The notes under the pieces are model-generated. The model was not told the DNA's origin. It did not search any database and saw only the letters and a program-made list of their open reading frames with translations. DNA of 27,239 nucleotides from Nitrospinota bacterium (GTDB lineage: Bacteria; Nitrospinota; Nitrospinia; JACRGO01), in contig JACRGO010000056.1 in the NCBI GenBank assembly GCA_016212295.1, forward strand, positions 1 to 27,239, written 5' to 3'. A program made the translations under genes and the position numbers. The first letter of the stretch is position 1, and each line of letters begins with the position of its first letter. Shown here in pieces: positions 14,990 to 22,837 of the stretch.

Positions 14990-16036
14990 TCAGAAATTTG
15001 CGTTTACCAGGGCTTTTTTCTTCACGGACGACCCTGCCCTTTTTTTCAAATAAATCGTCAGGTCCACTGGATTATTGGGGTCCATTCTGAAATCCTCAAT
15101 GTCCGTATAGTAATCCTTTTGTAAAACCGTCACCTTATATAATCCAGCCTTCACTTTAGGAATGGCGAAAGTCCCCTTTCTGTTGCTTTGGACTTCATAT
15201 TGCTTAACCTTTCCCTTGCTTAAGGTTATCTTGGCGAGAGGGACTGGGCCCCCGGAATTCAAGGCGGCCTTTTCCATGGCATTATAAGATACGATCCAGT
15301 CCTTGATGGTTTTAAATTGGGCTTCATCGTTCAAGTAGGGCCACATGGTGCCGGCTTTGGAGGAACTGTCAAGTTTCTGGATTAAAAGCGAATCCACGCT
15401 GCCTGGGGTCAGCAGACTTGAACTCGTTGCCTCGGCGTATGTGGCCATTGGAGAAGAATTTCTCATGCCTGAAGTATTGTGGCACATGGTGCATTTTTGG
15501 GCCAGTATGGGCTTAATGTCCCGCTCATAGCTTATATCCTGGGTCCCCTCCACGGATTCAATCACCGAGCCTTTAAGGTAGTGGTCCTGCTCATTAATGA
15601 AAATCGCTCCGGCGGCATACGCTGATCCCTGGACATGGCAAGCATTGCACCCTCCGTAACCGGACCTGTTCCTCATTATCACCTCCCGGTTGTTGTAAGT
15701 GACCGTTATAGTATAGGGCGATGTAATATAATCGTTGGTGCCGAAATTGCCATACTCGTTGGACCACATGTAACTCACATAGCCGTTAGCGTCCTCTATC
15801 TTTATGTCCGCTCCTGGCAATGGAGAGCGTCCATCCTTGTCCTGGTATATAGTTCCAGCGACGGAAAACCAATGGCAGGAGAGGCAGTCATAACCGGCGT
15901 AGGAATTGTGGCATTCCCCTATGCCCTCCCCCAGAAAAAAGGCCAGGAGTAGTAAAAGGGTAAGAAGGAACGGGAAACGGAAACATAATAGCGCTGAAAC
16001 CTTTGTGGCTTTTGCGTCTCTGCGTGAATTTTTCAT
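14990..16036 (-). CDS. Secreted tri-haem c-type cytochrome with carboxypeptidase-regulatory-like domains
   Basis: A periplasmic or exported protein of 348 residues. An N-terminal signal segment (about 13-36, LLTLLLLLAFFLG) precedes three CXXCH haem sites: CLSCH at 51-55, CNACH at 130-134 and CTMCH at 182-186. Between haems 1 and 2 lies a beta-sandwich like carboxypeptidase regulatory domains (GADIKIEDANGYVSY). After haem 3 comes a cytochrome-c-like stretch (ERDIKPILAQ before CTMCH, and IKDWIVSYNA), then a second regulatory-like domain (GTFAIPKVKAGLYKVTVLQK). Role is probably electron transfer; partners are unknown. ATG at 16036 is preferred over a GTG seven codons upstream. Residues 1-12 (MKNSRRDAKATK) are encoded by the dispersed GCAGAGACGCAAAAG-type repeat, and the last codons by the 14978-14999 repeat. 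Confidence 0.85.
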   Translation of the reverse strand: MKNSRRDAKATKVSALLCFRFPFLLTLLLLLAFFLGEGIGECHNSYAGYDCLSCHWFSVAGTIYQDKDGRSPLPGADIKIEDANGYVSYMWSNEYGNFGTNDYITSPYTITVTYNNREVIMRNRSGYGGCNACHVQGSAYAAGAIFINEQDHYLKGSVIESVEGTQDISYERDIKPILAQKCTMCHNTSGMRNSSPMATYAEATSSSLLTPGSVDSLLIQKLDSSSKAGTMWPYLNDEAQFKTIKDWIVSYNAMEKAALNSGGPVPLAKITLSKGKVKQYEVQSNRKGTFAIPKVKAGLYKVTVLQKDYYTDIEDFRMDPNNPVDLTIYLKKRAGSSVKKKALVNANF

Positions 16037-16305
16037 TTTTGGCTCAAGATGATGCACTTGCTTTTATATACAATAAACATACCGTTAACTTGCTTATGGT
16101 GGGGTTTGATGAATAATAAAATACAGAGAGAGATGCTTTGTCACTAACTATATGATTTTAAAAGCTTTATAGCTACGCCATTTCCTGTCGCCGGCCCTTA
16201 TAAGCATTTTACGGAATTAGGGGCGGTGCTGAATATGTCTTTTTAAAAAACAAGGTGTCCGCGCTTATAGACAAAAAGAGAGGGCGGAATGAATTCCATA
16301 TCCAA

Positions 16306-16602
16306 TTAACTGATATGCACGGCAAAGGCGACCATTTTCTCTTTCGCCCTGATCCCCCTCGTTTCACCAGCCTCGACAAAGACCATGTTTCCCGCCTCCA
16401 CGTCAACCTCTTTGCCGGCTATGGTCATGGTCGCGCTGCCGCTGATAATGTAGAATACGCCTGTGGCGCTTGGATGCGGGGGAATCTCCTGGCCTGGCTC
16501 CATGCAAATAAGCGGCACTTTAAACTTCGCGTCCATCCTTAATATCTGAGGGGCGAATTGCGGGGAAAACCTGGTCCTCTCCTTGATATCTATCAGTTCC
16601 AT
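16306..16602 (-). CDS. Small single-domain cupin
   Basis: A 98-residue conserved-barrel cupin. Motif 1 is represented by PPHPSATGVFYIISGSATMT and motif 2 by AGNMVFVEAGETRGIRAKE. Some canonical metal-binding residues are missing: motif 1 has one His and motif 2 lacks the usual His. Metal-dependent activity is therefore uncertain. ATG at 16602 is supported by AGGAG a few bases upstream on the minus strand. Possible roles include ligand sensing or sugar/nucleotide isomerase-like chemistry. Nothing in the neighbourhood decides. Confidence 0.78.
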   Translation of the reverse strand: MELIDIKERTRFSPQFAPQILRMDAKFKVPLICMEPGQEIPPHPSATGVFYIISGSATMTIAGKEVDVEAGNMVFVEAGETRGIRAKEKMVAFAVHIS

Positions 16603-17165
16603 ATTGATCTCCTGGCCCGGACAAGCCGGGACTAAAGGGTTTTTAATAATTTAAATTTTTGGAAAATAAAAACTTTAACCGCGGAGGCGCAAAGAGTTGA
16701 TATTAATCACTGACACGATCACGGGAAAAAGTATAGCTTAGGATACCCCCCTTCCTGGATGAAGTGCAACATGGAGGGGGCTCCAATTTTCATTGCCTTT
16801 CCGCTTTATTCCGTTAACATAAGCCATTGCCATTATATAGAAATTTCATTAACAGGGAAAGCAGTGGCGCATGGCAAGTTCCGCAAAAGCTTGCAGACCA
16901 TGCAAAAACTTGCAATGTTATGAAAAATTTGTTATTTTTTCTTATTTTTCAAGTAGTTAGACAACTATACATGGAACCCGGTAAAGCAAAAAATAACGAT
17001 AAAGTGAAAGTTTTTTCAGCGCCAGGATTTGTTCAATGTTAAAAAATCATTTAAAAACAGCCACATTTATTTTGGTACTTTTATTGCGCTTATATTGGCT
17101 TTCGATATGGCGTCCCTATAAAAAACCGGGCATGTGGCGCGCACATCTTTTCAGGAGAACTCAAG
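16603..17165. other. Gene-free AT-rich stretch upstream of the sigma-54 regulator
   Basis: No convincing gene. A 71-codon frame at 16827-17042 lacks a Shine-Dalgarno and any recognisable motif. The stretch contains a CCGCGGAGGCGCAAAGAG word near 16679, related to the cytochrome-start repeat. It also has a C-rich/G-rich foldback near 16745-16785 and the 13-base direct repeats described separately. It must hold the promoter of the regulator, but no firm -24/-12 or -35/-10 was recognised. Confidence 0.5.
16883..16914. promoter_or_regulatory. Pair of 13-bp direct repeats, possible operator
   Basis: GCAAAAGCTTGCA (16883-16895) and GCAAAAACTTGCA (16902-16914) differ at one base and are offset by 19 bases, close to two helical turns. 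The first is centred on the palindrome AAGCTT. They lie about 250 bases upstream of the response regulator. A role as protein-binding sites is inference. Confidence 0.25.
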
Positions 17166-18599
17166 ATGATTGATGAATTTCCGAAGCAGGAATGTTTAGC
17201 TTTTGAAGTCAAAGAGCGGACGGCTTTCTGCTCCACCCCACCAGCGCTGGATGCCATATTGGTCATTGACGATGATGATCTGTGGAGAGACGCGATGATG
17301 GATCTTATAAACGGCAATAATTTCAGCGCGATAGGGGCTTGCCGCGCGCGGGAAGGGCTTGGTTATTTGCGGTCGCAAAATAATATCTCCATGGTGATCC
17401 ATGATCTCAAGCTTCCGGATGTAAAGGGATTTGAGGCGCTTGAGGCAATAAAGGACATTAATTCAGATATGCCGGTTGTCATGTTGAGCGCGCATGGAAA
17501 CGCTCCCTCCATAGTGGAATGCATGAAACGCGACGCGTATGATTTTATTGAAAAAGGAGGAGATTTAAACAATATTCTTGCCGCCGTCAAGAGGGTCATA
17601 AGGGAACGGAACCTTAAAAATGAGATAAAGAGCCTGGAAAAAGCAATCGACCGGTCGCTGGTTGATATTATAGGCAGGAGCAAGTCGTTGGAGAAAATAA
17701 AAAGGGACGCCAAGCAAGTGGCCCAGACGGATCTTTCAGTGATAATTCATGGAGAAACAGGGACAGGAAAGACCGTCCTGGCCAGAAAAATCCATGCGCT
17801 CAGCAACCGCTCGAATAGACCATTTCTAAAGGTGGATATAGGAACTCTTACAGAAACCCTGATCGAGAGCGAGTTGTTCGGACATGAAAAGGGGGCTTTC
17901 ACCGGCGCCGCCTCAAGGAAAAAAGGTTTTTTCGAGGCGGCCAATACCGGGACCCTGTTTATAGACGAGATAGAAAACATGTCGCCTCTGGTCCAATGCA
18001 AACTTCTAAGCGTGGTGGAGGAAAAAAAGTTTTATCCGGTAGGCGGCAGCCTGCCGATGAATATAGACGTGCGCCTGATTGTCGCCACCAACCAGGATCT
18101 GGAAAAAAGCGTATCGGAGAAAAAACTCAGGCAAGACCTTTATTACAGGCTGAATGAATACAGCATTTATATGCCCCCATTAAGGGAACGTGCAGATGAC
18201 ATTGCCTTTTTCACTGATAAATTCATCGCCGAATTTTGTGATGACAGTAAAATTCCGAAAAAGGAAATAACGCCGGAGGCACTGAAAACCCTGACTGCCT
18301 ATTCATGGCCCGGCAATTTAAGGGAACTGAAAAACGTCTTGAGAAAGGCCGTCTTTTTTTCGCCCGCGAAATTCATAGACGCAAAAAATATAAGTGATTT
18401 TATAGCTCCGGATAGCGGCAAGGATGAATCGCCGCTGGGCCTGCCTCTTTCCCTGAAAGAGGCGATGAAAAGGCACGAAATGGAAACCATTAAAAAGGCT
18501 TTGCGCATCGCGAAAGGAAATAAAGCCAAGGCCGCCTCCATTCTGGAAATAAGTTGCCGTGGACTCTATATAAAAATAAAGGAATACGGCATTCAATAG
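17166..18599 (+). CDS. NtrC-type sigma-54-dependent response regulator
   Basis: A transcription activator of 477 residues. The receiver domain is at about 28-148, with an acidic pocket (VIDDDD), phospho-acceptor D80 in VIHDLKLPDVKG, and the conserved Thr/Ser and Lys (VMLSAHG, DFIEKGG). The AAA+ domain is at about 172-400: Walker A GETGTGKT (196-203), the sigma-54 contact loop GAFTGA (243-248), Walker B TLFIDEIENM, and WPGNLREL. A Fis-type helix-turn-helix ends the protein (AKGNKAKAASILEISCRGLY). All motifs needed for sigma-54 activation are present. The first 27 residues before the receiver are unusual. AGGAG precedes the ATG. The nearest kinase is the hybrid sensor at 20767-22836 in the same orientation. 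Pairing is inference. Confidence 0.95.
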   Translation: MIDEFPKQECLAFEVKERTAFCSTPPALDAILVIDDDDLWRDAMMDLINGNNFSAIGACRAREGLGYLRSQNNISMVIHDLKLPDVKGFEALEAIKDINSDMPVVMLSAHGNAPSIVECMKRDAYDFIEKGGDLNNILAAVKRVIRERNLKNEIKSLEKAIDRSLVDIIGRSKSLEKIKRDAKQVAQTDLSVIIHGETGTGKTVLARKIHALSNRSNRPFLKVDIGTLTETLIESELFGHEKGAFTGAASRKKGFFEAANTGTLFIDEIENMSPLVQCKLLSVVEEKKFYPVGGSLPMNIDVRLIVATNQDLEKSVSEKKLRQDLYYRLNEYSIYMPPLRERADDIAFFTDKFIAEFCDDSKIPKKEITPEALKTLTAYSWPGNLRELKNVLRKAVFFSPAKFIDAKNISDFIAPDSGKDESPLGLPLSLKEAMKRHEMETIKKALRIAKGNKAKAASILEISCRGLYIKIKEYGIQ

Positions 18600-18647
18600 A
18601 CTCTTGCCCGCCTGTTCTGTGCTGCAAATCCATCAGACTACCTTAAA

Positions 18648-18770
18648 AATGAACCGCCGAGACACAGAGGCGCGGAGATTTTCGTAAAATGTTTATCTGT
18701 TGGGGCACGATGCATCGTGCCCTTACCTTTCTCAGCGTCTTCGCGCCTCAGTGGTAAATAAATTTTAAGA
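18648..18770. repeat. Dispersed palindrome cassette, copy 1
   Basis: A GAACCGCCGAGACACAGAGG word leads into a perfect 20-base palindrome, GGGCACGATGCATCGTGCCC (18703-18722). After it come the complementary words CTCAGCG, CGCGCCTC and AGTGGTAAA, so the whole unit folds back. A second copy is at 26156-26255. The rest of the gap 18600-19092 shows only an ACCACAGAGTCCAAGG word near 19046 and no gene. Confidence 0.8.
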
Positions 18771-19092
18771 TTTAAATATAAGGGAAATTTCCTGCGAACC
18801 AGTGAATTAAATTTCAACTGTCTTGACCCCTTCATTTTAAAGGCGCAAATGGAAGTTTGCATTTCCGCGCTCGAAATTCCATTCAACATCTTCTCCCTTC
18901 TTTAATTCGAATTGCTTGAAAAATTAACGTCCTCTGTTTTGGCATTGATCATGCAACCATATTAATAACCTCACGGCCTTTGCCGGCAGCAAGAATTTTT
19001 CCACAGTCCGGCTTAAGGATAACAAAGTTTTTAAAAGTATTTTTAACCACAGAGTCCAAGGCTTTTAAACTTTTTTTTGAAAGGAGGCCCGC

Positions 19093-19425
19093 GTGTGCTG
19101 CATCCAGGAAATGATTTTCAGCTTAAAGGGCGGGATTAGCGACCCGCATTGGGTGAAAATCTCAATTAATGAAGTTAAAAATTCCATCCAGGTCATGATG
19201 GGAAATGAGCGCATACAAAGGATCATCATCAGCCCTTGCGTTGGAAATGGGGAGGCAGCGAAATGCTCCCGTTGCGCGGATTCATCGGGCGCGGCGTTTG
19301 GAACGGGAGAATTCGACATGGAAACCTGGCTGAAGGCCATAGCCGTTTATCTTTTCCCGGATATTTTTTCTTCAAACCCATTAAAAGAGGAGGCTATAAG
19401 AGTCCATCATGAAAAACTCTCATGA
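19093..19425 (+). CDS. Hypothetical 110-residue protein with Cys motif
   Basis: Not recognised. A GTG start at 19093 follows a strong Shine-Dalgarno (AAAGGAGG, ending five bases upstream), which is the main evidence that it is real. The protein has a predicted alpha/beta N-terminus (IFSLKGGISDPHWVKISINE), a Cys-containing centre (SPC, then CSRC) that could bind metal, and a hydrophobic helix AIAVYLFPDIF. It lies directly before, and overlaps, the cheW remnant, so it may be an accessory of the former chemotaxis or signalling cluster. Function unknown. Confidence 0.6.
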   Translation: MCCIQEMIFSLKGGISDPHWVKISINEVKNSIQVMMGNERIQRIIISPCVGNGEAAKCSRCADSSGAAFGTGEFDMETWLKAIAVYLFPDIFSSNPLKEEAIRVHHEKLS

Positions 19426-19607
19426 ATCGCCGGCTTCAGGCCCCGTGGAGGCGTTGGCCCTGGATGGAATGGCCGGAAAATACCTTACCTTCAAACTCGC
19501 TCACGGCGATGGGAAAGGTGGGGAACAAGGTGCTGACCCTGCTGGACATAGACTGTGTCTTCAGCGAAATGGAAATCGAGACCGTGGCGGACGCGATTGA
19601 AAATTGA
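19409..19607 (+). pseudogene. cheW: Collapsed cheW remnant
   Basis: CheW couples chemoreceptors to the kinase CheA. Frame 1 from ATG 19409 encodes an N-terminal piece ending GKYLTFKLAH, matching the first strand of CheW. A different frame, shifted by one base relative to it, then encodes MGKVGNKVLTLLDIDCVFSE and ends at 19607, matching the CheW C-terminus (GKVGD-V-ILLDID-V). About 100 central residues are absent, and the two ends meet near 19500 in different frames. This fits an internal deletion followed by, or creating, a frameshift. The N-terminus overlaps the upstream hypothetical gene by 17 bases. The identification rests on two short but ordered motifs. Confidence 0.65.
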
Positions 19608-19684
19608 TGATTGACAATTGAAAGTTAAAAATCATCAATTGAACAATCATCAATCGTGAATTAAACAATCGACAATCGTAAATT
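19605..19684. repeat. ATTGATGATTGACAATTG word repeat
   Basis: Short-period words in both orientations (TGATGATTGACAATTG, ATCATCAATTG, CAATCATCAATCG, CAATCGACAATCG) fill the gap between the cheW and MCP remnants. It can fold through ATTGATGATT/AATCATCAAT. This is a further intergenic word family in the window, found only here. Confidence 0.7.
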
Positions 19685-19878
19685 ATGCAGTTGGCGGGGG
19701 AGGTTTCCAGCGCAACCGAAGAGCAGGCAAAGGGGATAGAGCAGATCAACGTGGATTGCTTCACCGCAAGGAAGGCGCGCAAAAGGGACTCAAAACGGCC
19801 GGTAAACCTGTTCACAGGGAGATCAGGCCGGACGACGTCATACCCATGTATGAAGATGGAGACTTCAAGGAGTTCTGA
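19685..19878 (+). pseudogene. Collapsed methyl-accepting chemotaxis protein remnant
   Basis: One frame (from 19685) encodes VSSATEEQAKGIEQIN, the hallmark MCP signalling-helix segment. A different frame then encodes EIRPDDVIPMYEDGDFKEF and stops at 19876-19878, matching the acidic C-terminal tail seen in many MCPs. The segment between is short, so a large part of the receptor has been lost, including sensor, TM, HAMP and most of the coiled coil. Downstream a third frame runs open to a TAA at 19989-19991 that overlaps the next ATG (TAATG). It may be residue of another cluster gene but was not identified. Confidence 0.65.
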
Positions 19879-19990
19879 AAATAAAGGTCAAGGCTCCATG
19901 CCCGCCAGCGGTGGCCAAGGAAAAGCCGTTGCGTAAATTCCTGCGGGATGTTTTAAGTGTGGAAATTATTATCATGGAGGAACCAAAATA

Positions 19991-20197
19991 ATGGACACCT
20001 GCGTTATATGCAGTGAAAAAATTAGAGACATGCGTATCAAGGTTTTTCATGATGTTGCGTGCTCGCTGAACTGCGCGGATGAATACTCGCTCGTATATGA
20101 AGAACCTTTCAAATCATCCAATGGGTTTTCTTTCACATGGCTGAACCCGCCCGCCGCTCATCGCGGGCAAACCTCAAAGTCCGCGGAACTGAAATAG
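19991..20197 (+). CDS. Small CxxC protein, possible zinc-binding
   Basis: A 68-residue protein with CVIC near the N-terminus and CSLNC about 20 residues later (MDTCVICSEKI, then VACSLNCADEY). This spacing is compatible with a zinc ribbon or a shortened treble-clef fold. GGAGG at 19976-19980 is a plausible Shine-Dalgarno. The start ATG overlaps a TAA stop of the preceding open frame. The last 15 or so residues run into intergenic repeat-like DNA, so the functional part is probably the first 45 residues. Not recognised as a known family. Confidence 0.45.
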   Translation: MDTCVICSEKIRDMRIKVFHDVACSLNCADEYSLVYEEPFKSSNGFSFTWLNPPAAHRGQTSKSAELK

Positions 20198-20215
20198 AAC
20201 GCGGATAACACGGAA

Positions 20216-20248
20216 AATTTATTCTGGTTGCGGCCGTGCCGCGCCATG
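20216..20248 (+). repeat. Dispersed 33-base repeat (copy 2)
   Basis: This copy runs AATTTATTCTGGTTG to CCGCGCCATG and contains the hairpin GCGGC-CGT-GCCGC. Its terminal ATG (20246) is in frame with the kinase fragment. The GGAGG that overlaps and follows it is the Shine-Dalgarno for the next in-frame ATG at 20258. Confidence 0.75.
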
Positions 20249-20257
20249 GAGGATGCC

Positions 20258-20770
20258 ATGAAAAAAAATCTTGGCGGTTTGAACAGGATAAAGCGTGAGC
20301 ACTTCGATAAGTCATTGAAGGCCCTTGATTCCGCGCTTACGAATTGCGAAAGCGGCGAGTTGTGCAGGACAAGCGCGCTAAAGCTTTTCAAGGCTGTAAA
20401 AAAACTACGGATTAATTACGAGAAGCTGGAAAAAAGCATCATTGAGAGAAACGCCGAACTCGCGGAGACGAACAATAATCTTATCAGGGAAATCGCGGGG
20501 CGAAAGAAGACGGAGGACGAAATGCGGTCGGCAAAGGAGAGGGCGGAAGAGGCCGTGAGGCTGAAGGACCAATTCGTTTACATAGTCGCCCAAGACCTTC
20601 GCGCGCCGCTTCTTTCCATATTAGACTGCATGGACCTGTTGCTGAAGGATGAAACGCACCCGCTCTCCTTGAGGCAAAGGGAAGTCATCGAAAAAGCCAT
20701 GGCGGGCGGAGGCTGGATGCTTGATTATATAAACCAGCAAGACAAACGCTTTTTAAGGCATGAAACATGA
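20258..20770 (+). CDS. Truncated histidine-kinase-like protein: coiled coil plus HisKA with His replaced by Gln
   Basis: A 170-residue cytoplasmic protein. A helical coiled coil (IIERNAELAETNNNLIREIA) leads into a HisKA-type dimerisation helix. The H-box reads FVYIVAQDLRAPLLSILD, so the phospho-acceptor His position is Gln (Q112). No HATPase catalytic domain follows and the protein ends after RQREVIEKAM and about 20 more residues. Compare the downstream hybrid kinase, which has FVSLVAHDLRSPFNSIMG in the same context. The two are evidently paralogous. ATG at 20258 is chosen for GGAGG at 20248-20252; ATGs at 20246 and further upstream are in frame. The stop overlaps the hybrid kinase ATG (ATGA at 20767-20770), implying coupled translation. 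It could act as a dimerisation partner or decoy, or simply be a relic. Confidence 0.8.
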   Translation: MKKNLGGLNRIKREHFDKSLKALDSALTNCESGELCRTSALKLFKAVKKLRINYEKLEKSIIERNAELAETNNNLIREIAGRKKTEDEMRSAKERAEEAVRLKDQFVYIVAQDLRAPLLSILDCMDLLLKDETHPLSLRQREVIEKAMAGGGWMLDYINQQDKRFLRHET

Positions 20771-22836
20771 AAAGAGAAAACCAAGCGGTTAAAACCGCAC
20801 AGGGGCCTGGGAAAAACGGCATATTGGCGGCTTTGCCGCAAAAGGAAAGCTTCCGCCTGCCTGGAGTCTTATGGATTATCGCGTCCTTGATTGTTCCGCT
20901 CTCAATAGGTGAAGGCGGCCTGGCCGCCATGACTCATTTTTGGTTGTCCCCTGTTTATGCCGCCGCCATTCATTTCCTGAATATTTTTTTAGTATGCCCG
21001 TTTATATCCTTCACCGTAATATACTATTTTTTTTACAAGCCGGTGAAAGCCAACTTGGACCGTCAGGCTGAAAAAAAAAGGGCATATTATAAGTCGTGCA
21101 GGTCCCTGATGGCGCTGTCCGACACAAATCACGCCTTGGTGCGGGCCAAGGCCGAACAGGAATTGTTGGATGAGGTTTGCCGGATTATCGTGGAAACCGG
21201 CGAATTTCAAATGGCCTGGGTGGGATACGCCGGCCAAAACGGCAAGGAGATTGTCCTGAAATCGGAATGGGGCGCCAAGGGCCAATGCATCGTATCGGAC
21301 AGCGATTGGATAAAAATGGACAGCGGGCATGGGCCTATCGGGAGGGCGCTGAAAACCGGACAGCCTTACGTGACAAGCGATATTTATCAAAACCCTAGAT
21401 TTGAACGCTGGCGCGAAGAGGCGCTTAAGTGGAACCTCAGATCAGCCATAGTGCTGCCCCTTATCAGCAATGGAACCGTATTCGGGGCGTTGACCGTCTT
21501 CGATTCAGAGGTGGACTCCTTCAATCATGGGGAAATACAACTTCTGTCCGAGATAGCCGGCGATTTGGCCTTTGGGATCGCCACGCTGCGGTCCAACTGC
21601 GAGAAAGAGCAAATGAAGGAAGCTATTATTGAAGCCAACGAAAGAATCAAAAGACAAAACGAAATATTGGAAACCAAGGTGGCTGAACGCACAAAAGAGC
21701 TATGTGAAATCAATGATAAACTGTCGCTGGAAATCGCCGAGCGCAAAAAAGCGGAGGACGATCTGCTCCAGGCCAAGGAGAAGGCGGAGGAAGCGACCAA
21801 GCTCAAGGACAAATTCGTGTCGCTGGTGGCCCACGATTTAAGGTCCCCTTTCAATTCCATCATGGGATATCTGCAAATCATCATGAACGACACCGATACT
21901 CCCATGTCCCCGGGGCATAGGGAAAAAATCATGAAGGTTTTCGAGGCTGGGGCCGGATTGCTTAAAATGACCGATGAACTGCTGAACATATCCAGGCTTC
22001 AAACCGGAAAAATCCAGCCGATATTTAAGTTTTTCGACGCCTACCTCGTCGCGCTTTCAGTCAAATCAAAGATGGAATACCTGGCGCAGGCAAAGGGAGT
22101 TGAGCTGCGCTGCGAGGTCCGCGGGGGAACCATGATATACGCCGACCTTGAGCTTTTCTCGGAAGTGATACTGAACCTTGTTTCAAACTCCATAAAATTT
22201 TGCATGAAAGGAGATTCTATCACGCTTTCCATTGTACAGGACAAGACTATCGGCATGGCTGTCAAGGATACAGGCACAGGGATCCGCGAAGAGCATCTGC
22301 CGGACCTCTTCCGCCAGGACGTAAAGACCACAACCAAGGGTACCGCCGGGGAAAAGGGCACGGGCCTGGGGCTTCCTTATTGCCAGGAAATAATGCGGGC
22401 CCATGGAGGAGATTTGTCGGTGGAATCGACCGTCGGCCAGGGGAGCGTTTTTTACGCCAGGCTGCCCATTGCCTTCCCGTTGGTTTTGCTGGTTGAGGAT
22501 GACCTGGTCCAGAGGGGAGTCGTAAGGGATTTCCTGCAAGGCGTCCACGTTGATTTAATTGAAGCCGAAAACGGAAGGGAGGCATTGGAAATAATGAAAA
22601 ACAGGCCGCCCCACTTGATAATTTCCGATGTTCTTATGCCTGAAATGAACGGATTTGACTTTCTTGAACGAATCAGGGAAAACAATGACACCAAGTCCAT
22701 TCCATTCATCATGGTCACCGGGGACGGCAATGTTGAAACACGCGATATGGCGTTCAGGAAGGGGGCCAACGATTTTATAAACAAGCCCATGAAGGCTGAG
22801 GACTTTATCCCAAGGGTGAAAAGATATTTGAGTTGA
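20767..22836 (+). CDS. Hybrid sensor histidine kinase (2 TM, GAF, HisKA, HATPase, REC)
   Basis: An inner-membrane sensor kinase of 689 residues. Two TM helices (about 33-55 and 67-89) are followed by a GAF-like domain at about 110-280 (VCRIIVETGEFQMAWVGYAG and VTSDIYQNPRFERWREEALK). A coiled coil leads to HisKA with H356 in VAHDLRSP. The HATPase N-box has N470 and N474 in NLVSNSIKF; G boxes are DTGTGIREEHLPDLF and GTGLGLPYCQEIM. A C-terminal receiver has D621 in ISDVLMPEMNG and a Lys in FINKPMK. All catalytic motifs are intact. It is translationally coupled to the upstream HisKA fragment. Output may go through its own receiver to an unseen Hpt, or to the sigma-54 regulator about 2 kb upstream. 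Ligand unknown. Confidence 0.93.
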   Translation: MKRENQAVKTAQGPGKNGILAALPQKESFRLPGVLWIIASLIVPLSIGEGGLAAMTHFWLSPVYAAAIHFLNIFLVCPFISFTVIYYFFYKPVKANLDRQAEKKRAYYKSCRSLMALSDTNHALVRAKAEQELLDEVCRIIVETGEFQMAWVGYAGQNGKEIVLKSEWGAKGQCIVSDSDWIKMDSGHGPIGRALKTGQPYVTSDIYQNPRFERWREEALKWNLRSAIVLPLISNGTVFGALTVFDSEVDSFNHGEIQLLSEIAGDLAFGIATLRSNCEKEQMKEAIIEANERIKRQNEILETKVAERTKELCEINDKLSLEIAERKKAEDDLLQAKEKAEEATKLKDKFVSLVAHDLRSPFNSIMGYLQIIMNDTDTPMSPGHREKIMKVFEAGAGLLKMTDELLNISRLQTGKIQPIFKFFDAYLVALSVKSKMEYLAQAKGVELRCEVRGGTMIYADLELFSEVILNLVSNSIKFCMKGDSITLSIVQDKTIGMAVKDTGTGIREEHLPDLFRQDVKTTTKGTAGEKGTGLGLPYCQEIMRAHGGDLSVESTVGQGSVFYARLPIAFPLVLLVEDDLVQRGVVRDFLQGVHVDLIEAENGREALEIMKNRPPHLIISDVLMPEMNGFDFLERIRENNDTKSIPFIMVTGDGNVETRDMAFRKGANDFINKPMKAEDFIPRVKRYLS

Positions 22837-22837
22837 C

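Noticed and set aside
16827-17042. 71-codon open frame upstream of the sigma-54 regulator
   Set aside because: No Shine-Dalgarno, no motif, AT-rich noncoding composition; likely chance.
16865-17160. Sigma-54 promoter before the response regulator
   Set aside because: TGGC words occur near 16869 and 17134 but no GC doublet lies at the required distance.
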